Assembly: GCF_001646865.1 (NCBI RefSeq)
Contig: NZ_LRRB01000315.1
Location: 1 to 60,650 of the forward strand
DNA length: 60,650 nt
DNA from: Aldersonia kunmingensis
GTDB taxonomy: Bacteria; Actinomycetota; Actinomycetes; Mycobacteriales; Mycobacteriaceae
Direction of reading: 5' to 3'
Shown: one piece after another, positions 22,775 through 33,350 of the stretch
Layout of the letters: every line of letters begins with the position of its first letter
How positions within the stretch are numbered: position 1 is the first letter of the stretch
Translations under genes and position numbers: made by a program
The notes under the pieces: generated by a model
Databases searched by the model: none
Seen by the model: the letters and a program-made list of their open reading frames with translations, nothing else
Told to the model about the DNA's origin: nothing

Positions 22775-25585
22775 GTGGATACTCGGTGCGTGGACACTCC
22801 GTTCGTCGGGCGTCGGTCCGAGCTCGCGCAGTTGCGCGCCGGAGTTGTGGCTGTGCTCGGCAGCTCCGGGCGGTTGATCCAGGTCAGCGGTCCGGCGGGA
22901 ATCGGCAAGACCCGACTGGTCGACGCGCTCGGGGAGATCGCGGCCGAATACGGCCTGCCGGTCGCCCGGGGTTATGCGGTGGACGACCCCGGCATGCCTG
23001 CGCTGTGGCCATGGCAGCGGCTGGGACGCCACGTTCCCGGCCTGACCGAAGCTCTCGCCGGGACCGTCGATGGGTCTGCCAGTGACCGATTCACCATGTT
23101 CGTTTCGGTGGCGGACGCCCTGCGCGACGCCGCCGCGGAGCACGGGCTGGTCGTCGTGCTCGAGGACATGCACTGGTCCGACCGCACGTCGCTGTTGCTG
23201 TTGAAGCACGTCGCCGCCGATCTCGCCGGTGCGCGATTGCTGCTGGTCATCACCCACCGGGACGCGGTCGGCGAGGTACTGGCCGACGAGCTTCCGGAAC
23301 TGCTGCGCCTCGCTGAGGGACGTGCCATAAACCTGCGCGGGTTGAGTTCGGCGGAGCTGCGGCAGTGGATGGATGAGGCCGCACCGCGGCAGTGGATGGA
23401 TGTGGCCGCACCGCGGCCGTGGCTCGACGAGGCAGCAGCGGACGTCGCTGCGGATGCCGCGGAGAGCCTGCGCGAGCGCACCGGCGGAAACCCGTTGTAC
23501 GTGCGGCTGCTGCTCGAATCGCCCGCCGACGAGACCGCGGTGAGTCCGCAGATCCGTCGGCTGGTGCTCGCCCGGCTTTCCACCCTCGGTGAATCGGCCC
23601 GCACCTGCCTCGATGCGGCAAGTGTGCTCGGCGAGCGGATCGACCCGGTGACACTCGGGACGATGATCGACCGCAGTGGAGACGAGGTCGTCGAGGCACT
23701 GCAGCAGGCGCGAGGCAGTGCTATCGGCACCGCAGCGGATGGACGTCTCGCATTCACCCACGCCCTCGTCCGGGACGCGGTGTATGCGGAGCTGTCCGAT
23801 GCGGCGCGAAAGTCGTTGCATCGCAAGGCATCCGACGCATTGGCTGCCCGCAGCGATGCGGACGGCCTCGCCGGCCTGATCGCCAGTCATTTCCAGCGTG
23901 CGGGTGCGCCGGAGCAGTGTGCGGAATGGGCACGCCGCGCCGCCGACGCCGCGCGAGCAAGCCACGCCTACGACGAAGAGGTCCGCTTCCTGCAGATCGC
24001 GCTCGCCGCAACCGAATCCTCCGCGGGGCGAACCGACCTTCTTATCGGCATGGCCCGGGCCGAATACGCCGGTGGGCATATCGCGGCGAGCCTCGAGCAC
24101 TGCGTGCTCGCTGCGAATGCTGCGGAGCAGGCTGGTGACGCGCGATCGGTGGCGGCGGCCGCGCTGGTGATCCAGGGGATATCGTCGCGGACCGTCATGC
24201 CAACGCAGGATCGGCTTGCGCAGACCGGCCTTCGGCTGCTGCCCGACGACGAGGTGGCGCTGCGCGCACGACTTGTCGCGTTGCGGGCGCTCATCGCTGT
24301 GGAGGTGGAAGACTTCGACCTGGCGCAGGAACTGTCTGCTCGCGCACTCGAACTTGCCGAGCGCAGTGATGATCCGGATGCCTTGCTCGACGGGTTGCAC
24401 TGTCGGCATCTCGTGTTGTCCACGCCGTACCGCCTCGAGGAGCGACTTCATATCGCGGATCGGGCGATGGAGGTTGGCTGGACTGCCTCGCAACCGCATG
24501 CCGCACTGTGGGCCCTCCTGTGGCGGACCGACGCGGCGTTCCAGCAGGGTGACCTGCAAACTGTCGCGACCCTGGTGACGCGGATCGAGGAATTGGCCTC
24601 GAATCGCAAACTGCCACTGGCCCAATGGCATGCGTACCGGATCAGGGCGGCGTGGGTGGCGCTGCTAGGCGACCTTCCTGGTGCCGAGGTACTCAACGAC
24701 TGGGCGCTCGAGATCGGCTTGGCGACGGGTGACCATTCCCTGGCAGGGATGCATCAGGCGTTCCGCACCCAGCTGATGATCCTCCGCGGAGAGGTGGACG
24801 ACTCCGCGGAGCAACTTGCGGCGATCGCGGCGGCGCACACGATCGCGCTGGTGCGGATATTCGTTCCCATCACGCATGTGCTGGCAGGCGACTTCGATTC
24901 CGCCCGAGCCACGTTCGCGGAGTTCCGGACGATGGCGGACACCACGCCGGTGGGACCGCGCTGGGGCGCGTTGGTGTTCCATATCGGTGTCGCCGCGGTA
25001 CTGCTCGGCGATGCCGAGACCGCCGATCGGGTGTACCGGCGAATGAGGGACACGGCCCAGTACTACTCGGGCGATGGCACCGGTCCATTCTTCTGCGCGG
25101 GGGCGATGGCTCGGCCGATCGGCGAATTCGCCTTGGCTGCTGGACATGTCGCCGAGGCGATCGACCTGTTCGAGCAGGGAATCGAAATGAACGCGCGCAT
25201 CGCCGCGCGGCCCTTCACCGCGCTGAGCCAATTGGGCCTGGCACAGGCTTTGACGCGCCGCGGCGAGCAGGGGGACCCCGCGGACGCCCGTAGGCTTGCG
25301 CTGGCCGCTGCTCAGGAGTTCCGACGGATCGGCATGCCCGGCCCACTGCGCGATGCCGACCGGCTGATCGCCACCCTCGACCAGAGCGCGAAGGCCGCGA
25401 GTCCGCTGTCTGCGCGGGAGTCCGAGGTCGCGGGACTCGTCGCCGAGGGGCTGTCGAATCGTGAAATCGCCTCGCGGCTGGTGCTTTCCGAGCGCACGGT
25501 CGAGACGCATGTGCGCAGCATTCTTGCGAAGTTGGGTGTCGCGAACCGCACGGAGATTGTGGCCTGGGCGCTGCGGTCGGGGTGA
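22775..25585 (+). CDS. Large LuxR-family (LAL-type) regulator with AAA ATPase domain
   Basis: The roughly 936-aa regulator has an N-terminal ATPase domain ([14 protein letters not shown], Walker [17 protein letters not shown], Walker [13 protein letters not shown]), a long TPR-like helical middle, and a C-terminal LuxR helix-turn-helix ([20 protein letters not shown], then [20 protein letters not shown]). This matches LAL/MalT-type activators that need ATP and an inducer. The start is GTG 22775 or GTG 22790; the frame is open further up but overlaps likely operator DNA. A 27-bp in-frame tandem repeat at 23359-23439 adds three 9-residue units ([27 protein letters not shown]). The target is probably the divergent yceI unit. 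Confidence 0.85.
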   Translation: MDTRCVDTPFVGRRSELAQLRAGVVAVLGSSGRLIQVSGPAGIGKTRLVDALGEIAAEYGLPVARGYAVDDPGMPALWPWQRLGRHVPGLTEALAGTVDGSASDRFTMFVSVADALRDAAAEHGLVVVLEDMHWSDRTSLLLLKHVAADLAGARLLLVITHRDAVGEVLADELPELLRLAEGRAINLRGLSSAELRQWMDEAAPRQWMDVAAPRPWLDEAAADVAADAAESLRERTGGNPLYVRLLLESPADETAVSPQIRRLVLARLSTLGESARTCLDAASVLGERIDPVTLGTMIDRSGDEVVEALQQARGSAIGTAADGRLAFTHALVRDAVYAELSDAARKSLHRKASDALAARSDADGLAGLIASHFQRAGAPEQCAEWARRAADAARASHAYDEEVRFLQIALAATESSAGRTDLLIGMARAEYAGGHIAASLEHCVLAANAAEQAGDARSVAAAALVIQGISSRTVMPTQDRLAQTGLRLLPDDEVALRARLVALRALIAVEVEDFDLAQELSARALELAERSDDPDALLDGLHCRHLVLSTPYRLEERLHIADRAMEVGWTASQPHAALWALLWRTDAAFQQGDLQTVATLVTRIEELASNRKLPLAQWHAYRIRAAWVALLGDLPGAEVLNDWALEIGLATGDHSLAGMHQAFRTQLMILRGEVDDSAEQLAAIAAAHTIALVRIFVPITHVLAGDFDSARATFAEFRTMADTTPVGPRWGALVFHIGVAAVLLGDAETADRVYRRMRDTAQYYSGDGTGPFFCAGAMARPIGEFALAAGHVAEAIDLFEQGIEMNARIAARPFTALSQLGLAQALTRRGEQGDPADARRLALAAAQEFRRIGMPGPLRDADRLIATLDQSAKAASPLSARESEVAGLVAEGLSNREIASRLVLSERTVETHVRSILAKLGVANRTEIVAWALRSG
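23359..23439 (+). repeat. 27-bp in-frame tandem repeat inside the LuxR gene
   Basis: Three adjacent 27-base units start at 23359, 23386 and 23413. Units 1 and 2 differ at one base; unit 3 is more diverged. Each codes for nine residues of the pattern R-x-W-x-D-x-A-A-x, just after the ATPase core. Confidence 0.8.
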
Positions 25586-25614
25586 GCTCGGAGCTCGGCG
25601 CGCGCTCATCTGGC

Positions 25615-25665
25615 GGAGTGAACGGAAGCGTTCGCTCCGTTGAACGCAACGGATCTTCCGTTCAA
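25615..25665. repeat. Extragenic palindromic repeat, copy 1
   Basis: GGAGTGAACG (25615-25624), loop GAAG and CGTTCGCTCC (25629-25638) form a hairpin with one mismatch, followed by AACGCAACGG and TTCCGTTCA. Nearly the same sequence occurs at 35801-35878. Both copies sit between convergent genes (here luxR and araC) and may act as bidirectional terminators. Confidence 0.65.
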
Positions 25666-25681
25666 ATCCGTTTCGCAACCG

Positions 25682-26647
25682 TCAATTCACCAGCGATATA
25701 TCCGGCATCTCGATCCCCGCCCGATCCATGAACGCCGACCCGCGCCGCGCGAACAGTCCGGGCGTACACCCGTGCGCCCGCCGGAACGCGCGGTTGAACG
25801 CTGCCTCGGACCGGTAGCCCACGCGTTCGGCCACTCGGGCGAGCGGCAAATCTCCCTCGCGGACCAGGCGGGCGGCGAGGTCCATGCGCCAGGAGGTCAC
25901 GTAGCGCATGACGGGTTCGCCGAGCAGGGCCGCGAACCGGGCGGCAAACGACGACCGGGACATGCCTGCCTCGGCGGCGAGGGACTGCAGGGTCCACGGA
26001 CGGGCCGCGTCCGCATGCAACGCGGCCAGTGCGGTGCCGATGACGGGGTCGCGCACGGCGGCGATCCAACCCTGTTGCGGTGGTTCGCTTTCCAGCCAGG
26101 TGCGGATGGCCTGCACCACCAGTACGTCGGCGAGGCGTGCGGTGACGACATCGCTGCCGGGGCGCGGGTTCCTGGACTCGGCAGCGATGATTTCCAGTGC
26201 GGCGCGCTGCCATTCGGCGTCGGCGCCCGTCGTGACGAGTACCGGCGGAAGCGCCTGCACCAACCGGGCAACGGCAAGACCGGAGAACGCGACCGCCCCG
26301 CAGATCAAATTGCTGGGCGCACCGCCGCCGTCGATTCGGAGCCGTTCGTAGCGGTCGGTGAGTTCCTCGCGCGGCAGGTCGAACAGTGGAACACCGGGGG
26401 TGTCCACGTCGTCGGCGAGGAGATGGCCGGTGCCGTGCGGTACGAGAACCACCTCGCCGGTCGAAAAGTGGACGTCCTGATCATCCACGCGCACCACCGC
26501 GGAACCTTCGGTGAGCAGGTGAAAGATCAGCACGCCCGGCATCGGCGGCATCGTGACACCCCATGGCGCGGATAGCTCCGAGGCGGCGTAGAAAACGCCG
26601 CTCATCCCGAAGTCCTGCAGGGTCGCGGTGAGCAGATCGGACTCCAT
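25682..26647 (-). CDS. AraC family transcriptional regulator (cupin N-terminus)
   Basis: The 321-aa protein has an N-terminal cupin-type sensor domain (GVLIFHLLTEGSAVVRVDDQ, then EVVLVPHGTGHLLADD). The C-terminus has two AraC helix-turn-helix units: WTLQSLAAEAGMSRSSFAAR and LARVAERVGYRSEAAFNRAF, ending RRAHGCTPGLFARR. It diverges from an NAD(P)-binding protein gene at 26773, a likely target. Confidence 0.88.
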   Translation of the reverse strand: MESDLLTATLQDFGMSGVFYAASELSAPWGVTMPPMPGVLIFHLLTEGSAVVRVDDQDVHFSTGEVVLVPHGTGHLLADDVDTPGVPLFDLPREELTDRYERLRIDGGGAPSNLICGAVAFSGLAVARLVQALPPVLVTTGADAEWQRAALEIIAAESRNPRPGSDVVTARLADVLVVQAIRTWLESEPPQQGWIAAVRDPVIGTALAALHADAARPWTLQSLAAEAGMSRSSFAARFAALLGEPVMRYVTSWRMDLAARLVREGDLPLARVAERVGYRSEAAFNRAFRRAHGCTPGLFARRGSAFMDRAGIEMPDISLVN

Positions 26648-26772
26648 AACTCCAGTGTGCTCCGCTTCGGACGATTGAGCAATGAATCCGGTCGATCTGG
26701 CATTGATCGTATCGACGAGCCGGGCAACGCTGGAGATGTCAGGAAGTACCGGAACGAAACGAGGAGCCGATC

Positions 26773-27417
26773 ATGAAGGTCTTGGTAGTGGGAGCTAGCC
26801 GGGGAACCGGCACCGAGGCGGTTGCGGCGCTGGCAAATGCGGGACACCTGGTCACCGCGTTCGCGCGAACCGCAGGACCAGCACCCGAGGGTGTGCGCGT
26901 GATCACCGGTGACGTCTTCGATAAGGACACGCTGACGAAAGCGATGATCGGGCAGGACGCGGTCGTCGTGACGCTCGGCATCTCCGACAACCCGTTCGGA
27001 GTGCGCCTGTTCCGGCGCGCGAAGACTCCGCTCGATGTGCGCTCCGCGGGCACCGAGCGGGTCATCGAGGCCATGCACGGCAACGGAATTCGCCGACTGG
27101 TGGTGCAGACCACCTATGGTGTCGGCGAGACGTACGCGAACCTGACGCCCGCGTTCAAGGCGTTCTTCCGGCTCGTGCTCGCGCCGCAGGTGGCCGATAG
27201 CGAGCGGCAAGAGGAGATCACGCGGAACAGTGGGCTGGACTGGACGCTGATCCGGCCGGTCGCGCTGCACGACGGTCGGGAGCCCGAGCCGGCGCATGTC
27301 GACCTGAACGACGGCATGCACAGCACACGGGTCTCACGCGAGCAAGTGGGCCGAGTGCACGCCGATGCCGTCGAGCGGCCCGATTGGATCGGCGCCACGG
27401 TGAGCGTGTCGAATTGA
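26773..27417 (+). CDS. NAD(P)H-binding (atypical SDR) protein
   Basis: The 214-aa protein has a Rossmann start (MKVLVVGASRGTGTEAVAAL) and the NAD(P)-binding atypical short-chain dehydrogenase pattern: VITGDVFDKDTLTKAMIGQD, a VVVTLGI strand, and a late LDWTLIRPVALHD. No Tyr-x-x-x-Lys pair is visible, as in NmrA/SDR_a5-like flavin reductases and redox sensors. It follows a GAGGAG site and diverges from the AraC gene. Its last codons contain one copy of a 25-bp repeat. Confidence 0.82.
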   Translation: MKVLVVGASRGTGTEAVAALANAGHLVTAFARTAGPAPEGVRVITGDVFDKDTLTKAMIGQDAVVVTLGISDNPFGVRLFRRAKTPLDVRSAGTERVIEAMHGNGIRRLVVQTTYGVGETYANLTPAFKAFFRLVLAPQVADSERQEEITRNSGLDWTLIRPVALHDGREPEPAHVDLNDGMHSTRVSREQVGRVHADAVERPDWIGATVSVSN

Positions 27418-27430
27418 TCGAAGCCACACG
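27406..27430 (+). repeat. 25-bp direct repeat, copy 1
   Basis: The sequence starts GTGTCGAATTGATCGAAG and ends CACACG. It recurs at 27701-27725 with 22 of 25 bases identical. This copy covers the stop codon of the NAD(P)-binding protein gene. A second shared word, AACGTTCACCCG, occurs at 27446-27457 and 27678-27689. Confidence 0.6.
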
Positions 27431-27526
27431 GACTGGCCGAACTGTAACGTTCACCCGGCTGCGGGTGATGGCACGGAAAGAAACCGGCCGCCTTCGCGTC
27501 GTAGCCCCGGAATGATGGAGTACTCG

Positions 27527-27637
27527 ATGAAGCAGCGTATCTATCCGCCCAACCCGCTCGTCGTCCTGCTGGGGGTGCTCGGGAGCGGATCCTCGATTCC
27601 CATCATCAACCCCCTGACCGTCAACCCCCTGGTGTGA
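27527..27637 (+). CDS. Possible 36-aa hydrophobic peptide
   Basis: ATG 27527 has GGAG six bases upstream. The ORF gives MKQRIYPPNPLVVLLGVLGS followed by GSSIPIINPLTVNPLV. It has a basic start, a short hydrophobic core and a Pro/Asn-rich tail. A small GC hairpin followed by TTT (27644-27659) comes right after the stop. The layout (site, ORF, hairpin) and flanking direct repeats support a real gene, but no homologue is known to me. It resembles in style the 47-aa ORF after groEL. Confidence 0.45.
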   Translation: MKQRIYPPNPLVVLLGVLGSGSSIPIINPLTVNPLV

Positions 27638-27643
27638 CGAGCG

Positions 27644-27659
27644 ACCCCTCGGGGGGTTT
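27644..27659 (+). terminator. Small hairpin after the 36-aa ORF
   Basis: ACCCC and GGGGT pair around a short loop, followed by TTT. It is weak but well placed, seven bases after the stop codon. Confidence 0.4.
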
Positions 27660-27700
27660 CCGGCCGTTGCCAACCCGAACGTTCACCCGAAGCGTCTCGC

Positions 27701-27725
27701 GTGTCGAATTGATTGAGGTCACACG
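27701..27725 (+). repeat. 25-bp direct repeat, copy 2
   Basis: This copy starts GTGTCGAATTGATTGAGG and ends CACACG. It lies about 75 bases before the carboxylesterase start. Its outer bases (GCGTGT, ACACGC) are inverted, so it could also be a protein binding site. Confidence 0.55.
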
Positions 27726-27799
27726 CGGTGACAAGACCAAAACGTGTTCAATTGGGTACTGGGACGGCAAGGAACTGAGCTGACCGAGGGGAGCTGACA

Positions 27800-29347
27800 A
27801 TGGCGTCGAGGCTCGTCGTGCAGACCAACGAGGGTCTGGTGCGCGGACGTGATGAGGGTGCAGTGCTGCGCTGGCGCTCGATTCCGTACGCCGCGCCGCC
27901 GGCCGGAGAGTTTCGCTGGCGAGCGCCGATGCCGGTCACTCCGTGGAGCGGCGTACGCGACGCAACCGAGTTCGGGAACGCGTCCCCGCAGCCACGCTGG
28001 GGCGCGGCCTTGGGCCCGGGCAACTTTCAGCAGGTCGGCGAAGACTGTCTGTCGCTCAATGTGGTGACACCGGCCCAGCCCAGTGCGACACCGCGCCCAG
28101 TGGTGGTGTTCATTCACGGCGGCGGATACATCTTCGGCACCTCGGCGCTGGCCCTCTATAGCGGTGTGCGCCTGGCGGAACGTGGGGACGCCGTCTTTGT
28201 CTCGATGAACTACCGGCTCGGGCCGCTCGGTTACTTGGACCTGAGCTCGTTGGCCACGCCGGGACGCCCGATCGACAGCAACCTCGGTCTGCGCGATCAG
28301 GTCGCCGCGCTGGAGTGGGTGCAGCGCAATATCGCCGCATTCGGTGGCGACCCCGGCAACGTCACGATCTTCGGCGAGTCCGCCGGGGGCAATGCGGTGA
28401 CGTCGCTGATGGTCACGCCCGCCGCGCAAGGGCTGTTCCACCGCGCGATCGCGCAGAGTTCGCCAGCGCACTGGGCGCACGATTCCGAGGACTCGGCGCG
28501 GTGGGCGCGCAGCTTTGTCGACATCCTCGGCGCGACCCCCGACACCGCGATTCGGGCGATCGAACGGGCGACGCCGAAGGAACTCGGGAAGGCCATGATC
28601 GCGCTCTATCGGTCGGTGGCGAACGAGATCCCAGGACACTTCCCGCTCGAACCGGTAATCGACGGCGATTTCTTCCCGCAGTGGCCGATCGCGGCGTTCG
28701 ACGAGGGCAACGCGCACAAGGTGCCGCTGATCATCGGCGCGAATCGGCGGGAGAGCAGCCTGTTTGCGCGGATTCCGGATGCGTTGCCGACCACCGAGGA
28801 ACGCATCGAGGCGATGTTCGCCGCAACCGATCCGAAGGTGCGCGATCGTGTCGTAGCCGCCTACCCCGGCTACCCGGGCAAGTCGGCAGCACGGGCGATC
28901 GGCAGCGACGTCACTTTTTGGCACCCGAGCGTGGAGGTCGCGCAGGCGCATTCGCAGCACGCACCGACCTACATGTATCGCTACGACTTCGCGCCCCGCC
29001 TGGTAAGCGGGATCGGCCTCGGCGCAACACATGGCATGGAGATGATGGCGGTGTTCGGCTACGGGGACACTGGCGTGGGCCGCTCGATGACGGCGCTCGG
29101 CGGCCGGCGCGAGATGCGCCGCGTCACGCATGCCATGCAGGACAACTGGTTGACGTTCGCGCGTCGCGGGCGGCCGCTGTCGTCCTGGCCCGCGTACACC
29201 ACGGGGGACCGGGCGACGATGATCTTCGACGCGCCGCCGCGAGTGGAGTTCGATCCGTACTCCCAGCGGCGTCGGGCGTGGGAGGGATACGAGCGCTACC
29301 ACCGCCGCGGCGGCACCTCACCCGGCGAGCCTGCGATCCGGGCCTAG
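27800..29347 (+). CDS. Type-B carboxylesterase
   Basis: The 515-aa enzyme hydrolyses carboxylic esters. It has the oxyanion-hole motif VVVFIHGGGYIFGTSA, the nucleophile VTIFGESAGGNAV, and the His near the end in GLGATHGMEMMAVFGYG; the acidic member is probably the Glu of GANRRESSLF. EDCLSLNVVTP is also typical. There is no signal peptide, so it is intracellular. ATG 27800 follows GGGGAG at six bases. It converges on the HAD phosphatase gene with a 16-base gap. Confidence 0.9.
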   Translation: MASRLVVQTNEGLVRGRDEGAVLRWRSIPYAAPPAGEFRWRAPMPVTPWSGVRDATEFGNASPQPRWGAALGPGNFQQVGEDCLSLNVVTPAQPSATPRPVVVFIHGGGYIFGTSALALYSGVRLAERGDAVFVSMNYRLGPLGYLDLSSLATPGRPIDSNLGLRDQVAALEWVQRNIAAFGGDPGNVTIFGESAGGNAVTSLMVTPAAQGLFHRAIAQSSPAHWAHDSEDSARWARSFVDILGATPDTAIRAIERATPKELGKAMIALYRSVANEIPGHFPLEPVIDGDFFPQWPIAAFDEGNAHKVPLIIGANRRESSLFARIPDALPTTEERIEAMFAATDPKVRDRVVAAYPGYPGKSAARAIGSDVTFWHPSVEVAQAHSQHAPTYMYRYDFAPRLVSGIGLGATHGMEMMAVFGYGDTGVGRSMTALGGRREMRRVTHAMQDNWLTFARRGRPLSSWPAYTTGDRATMIFDAPPRVEFDPYSQRRRAWEGYERYHRRGGTSPGEPAIRA

Positions 29348-29363
29348 CTATCCGGGCGGATAT

Positions 29364-30152
29364 CTACAGTCCGAGCGCCGTCGGCAGGTCGGCGACGGTG
29401 TCGATGACGTGATCGGGCTGCATGGCGAAGTCGTCGCGCGCCCAGCGCTCGAGCGTGTCGGGCCGGAACTTGCCGGTCTTCACCAGGACACCGGTCATCC
29501 CGACGACCTGTGCGGCGAGTACGTCGTTATGCAGGTCGTCGCCGACCATGACGACATCCTCGGGGTCGACGCCCATCCGGTGCGCGGCGGCGAGGAATCC
29601 GGCCGGCGCAGGCTTGCCAACGGCGATCGCCTTGCGGCCGGAGGACTCCTCGAGGCCGGTCAGGTAGATGCCGGTGTCGATGCGTAGCCCGTCAAACGTG
29701 GACCAGGTCATGCTGCGGTGCATTGCGACCACCGGCACTCCCTGGCTCATCCATTCGTAGACCGCGGACAGGGCGCGGTGGCTGAACTCCTCACCGGCGC
29801 CTCCGAGCACGATCACATCGGGGTCGTCCTCGACGAACTCGATACCGGGCATGTCCTCGCGAACCTCGCCGCTATTGAGCAGGTAGCAGCGGGCGCCCGG
29901 ATGGTGTTCGCGCACGTAGCCTGCGGTCAGGGCCGCAGCGGTGAGCACCTCGTCCTCGGCGGCGGACATCCCCGCCCGCGAGAGCGCCTCGGCGATCTGA
30001 GCCCTGGTCTTCGACGTGGTGTTGGTCAGAAACGTGCGGGCGATCGACTTCTTGTCCAGCAATTCGATCGTCTCGCGGGCACCCTCGATGGGCTCCCAGG
30101 ACGTCACGAGCACCCCGTCTATATCGAAGAGCACCCCGCCCAGTGTCTGCAT
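29364..30152 (-). CDS. HAD-IIA family phosphatase (NagD-like)
   Basis: The 262-aa protein has all HAD motifs: I, GVLFDIDGVLVTSW (nucleophile Asp); II, TFLTNTTSKTRAQI; III, the Lys in GRKAIAVGKPAPAG; and IV, VVMVGDDLHNDVLAAQ. The cap between motifs II and III (DPDVIVLGGAGEEFSHRALS) places it in the IIA (NagD/phospholysine phosphatase-like) group. Its physiological phosphate ester is not known. ATG 30152 is chosen over a longer frame that runs into the groEL promoter. It diverges from groEL, whose CIRCE boxes lie about 85-145 bases upstream of it. Confidence 0.87.
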   Translation of the reverse strand: MQTLGGVLFDIDGVLVTSWEPIEGARETIELLDKKSIARTFLTNTTSKTRAQIAEALSRAGMSAAEDEVLTAAALTAGYVREHHPGARCYLLNSGEVREDMPGIEFVEDDPDVIVLGGAGEEFSHRALSAVYEWMSQGVPVVAMHRSMTWSTFDGLRIDTGIYLTGLEESSGRKAIAVGKPAPAGFLAAAHRMGVDPEDVVMVGDDLHNDVLAAQVVGMTGVLVKTGKFRPDTLERWARDDFAMQPDHVIDTVADLPTALGL

Positions 30153-30236
30153 GTTCCGACGATAATCCAGCGGCTTCACCCCTGCGGCGCATGCCGCCGG
30201 TGGCCTGCATCCTGGGAGTACGACGCACGCGCTCTC

Positions 30237-30263
30237 CTTGCACTCGCCATGGTCGAGTGCTAA
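30237..30263. promoter_or_regulatory. CIRCE operator 1 (HrcA site)
   Basis: CTTGCACTC, nine bases, then GAGTGCTAA. The right arm matches the CIRCE consensus exactly and the left keeps GCACTC. Confidence 0.8.
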
Positions 30264-30271
30264 AAAGGCTG

Positions 30272-30298
30272 TTGGCACTCGCGAACTGTGAGTGCCAG
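30272..30298. promoter_or_regulatory. CIRCE operator 2 (HrcA site)
   Basis: TTGGCACTC, nine bases, then GAGTGCCAG. It lies nine bases after the first CIRCE and about 130 bases before the groEL start. Two CIRCE boxes imply tight HrcA repression released by heat shock. Confidence 0.88.
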
Positions 30299-30384
30299 GT
30301 CGGGACGGTGAGACCGGTACCTATGACACTCCGGTCGTCCGTCGCGGGCACCGAGCCTGGCCAGCGTAATGAGACTGCTCGTAA

Positions 30385-32055
<1,671 letters not shown>

Positions 32056-32356
32056 GTCCTCGCTACCCGGTCAGCAATCGCTGGTTACATCAGCCCGGTC
32101 CCGCTTCGGCGGGGCCGGGCTGGTTGCATTTTTGTGGGCTGAGCGATGGCTTCCGGGGAAATGTGGCGAAATCGGTAAGAGCAATCAACGTGATCTCTCT
32201 CAATATCTTAAGAATCTCGATCTCAATCTTGTAACGCGAAGGTCACGTCTGACACAGTGTCCGCAAGGTTGACAAGTCGGTCGACCGATATCGATGTCGC
32301 GGTCGACTCATCGTCGTAGCGCGTCAGCTCACCCCTGGAAACCCTGGAGAACTTAA
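32056..32356. other. 301-bp spacer between groEL and the 47-aa ORF
   Basis: It holds the groEL terminator (32092-32121), then an AT-richer stretch without coding pattern. A TTGACA (32269-32274) and a perfect CGGTCGACCG palindrome (32279-32288) follow and may belong to the promoter of the 47-aa ORF. No clear -10 is seen. Confidence 0.5.
32092..32134 (+). terminator. groEL rho-independent terminator
   Basis: A 13-base stem (AGCCCGGTCCCGC, TTCG loop, GCGGGGCCGGGCT) at 32092-32121 is followed by GGTTGCATTTTTG. Confidence 0.85.
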
Positions 32357-32500
32357 ATGCGCACCATCGCTACCAAGCAGGACACCAGCAACCTCTCGTC
32401 CGGCATCGTCGACATCGGACCGAACCTTGCGGCGCTCATCGCCGGGCTCCTGGGAAGTCTGACGGCTCCCCCCACCACCACCACCCCGCCCGCCGTCTAA
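32357..32500 (+). CDS. 47-aa peptide gene
   Basis: ATG 32357 follows GGAG by seven bases. The product begins MRTIATKQDTSNLSSGIVDI, continues with a hydrophobic helix (LAALIAGLLGSL) and ends in a Pro/Thr tail (APPTTTTPPAV). A textbook terminator lies 16 bases after the stop. An isolated gene with its own ribosome site and terminator is very likely expressed. The function is unknown; a membrane-active or secreted micropeptide is possible. Confidence 0.6.
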   Translation: MRTIATKQDTSNLSSGIVDIGPNLAALIAGLLGSLTAPPTTTTPPAV

Positions 32501-32516
32501 TCGACTCGTTGCCCAG

Positions 32517-32546
32517 AGCCCGGCCTGTATGCAGGCCGGGCTTTTT
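32517..32546 (+). terminator. Rho-independent terminator of the 47-aa gene
   Basis: AGCCCGGCCTG (32517-32527), loop TATG, CAGGCCGGGCT and a run of five T. This is the most canonical terminator in the window. Confidence 0.9.
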
Positions 32547-32654
32547 GGGCGCTGGCGTCAAAGATCCGGCGTTGCTCGAGCCCCGCGAGTACCTGCAAAA
32601 ACGATCCGCCCGGTCGTACCGAAAACAGACCGGCGTTCGGTATTCTCAGCCTCA

Positions 32655-33287
32655 ATGACACAGGAAGCCTCCGTCGGCCGGACTTATGCCGGACAGCCGG
32701 TCGAGGATCGTCAGCGCGAACGGCGCGCGCGGTTCCTCGAGTCTGGTCTGACCGTGTTCGCACGCGACGGATACGCGAACAGCTCGGTCGGCGCGATCTG
32801 CCGTGACGCCGGACTGTCGTCCCGGCAGTTCTACGAAGAGTTCACTGGGCGCGAGGCGCTGCTGATCGAGCTCTATGGCGAGATCGAGACGATCGCACAG
32901 AACGCCGTTGCAGCCGCCATGATCGCGGGCGCTTCCAACAGTCCTGCCGAGGTGGTTGATGCGGGGACTCGGGCGTACATCGAGTCGATCGGCAGCGACC
33001 CGAGGAAGGCGCGCGTCGCCCTCGTCGAGGTCGTCGGCGCCAGCTCGCGCATGGAGGAACGGCGCCAACAACAGCGTCGGGACTGGGCTGCGCTGCTCGC
33101 CAGCGTCGCGCGCCGCGCTGTGCAGGACGGTGGGATTCCTCCCGACGATCTGGAGATCCGGGTCAGCGCCGTGATGGGTGCCGTCAACTATGTTGTCTAC
33201 GACTGGAGTGTGTCCGAGCCGCGCCAGCCTCTCGACCACGTCGTTCAGGTTTTGCGGAAGATGCTCGTCGCCGCGATTGTTGCCTGA
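32655..33287 (+). CDS. TetR family transcriptional regulator
   Basis: The 210-aa regulator has its helix-turn-helix near residues 22-70 (RRARFLESGLTVFARDGYAN, then SSVGAICRDAGLSSRQFYEE). The C-terminal domain is helical (TetR_C type) with no assignable ligand. It precedes ppk2 in the same direction with a 63-base gap, so it may control ppk2 or only itself. ATG 32655 starts a normal-length TetR; the longer frame runs into the upstream terminator. Confidence 0.85.
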   Translation: MTQEASVGRTYAGQPVEDRQRERRARFLESGLTVFARDGYANSSVGAICRDAGLSSRQFYEEFTGREALLIELYGEIETIAQNAVAAAMIAGASNSPAEVVDAGTRAYIESIGSDPRKARVALVEVVGASSRMEERRQQQRRDWAALLASVARRAVQDGGIPPDDLEIRVSAVMGAVNYVVYDWSVSEPRQPLDHVVQVLRKMLVAAIVA

Positions 33288-33350
33288 GCTAACCACTCGT
33301 TCACCTTTTGATCACCTGTCCGACGTGTGCGGTCACTAGTTTCACCGCCC

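Noticed and set aside
22715..24631. Minus-strand 638-aa open frame inside the LuxR gene
   Set aside because: It is low-complexity and Arg/Gly/His-rich, and it lies inside a clear ATPase-LuxR gene on the other strand.
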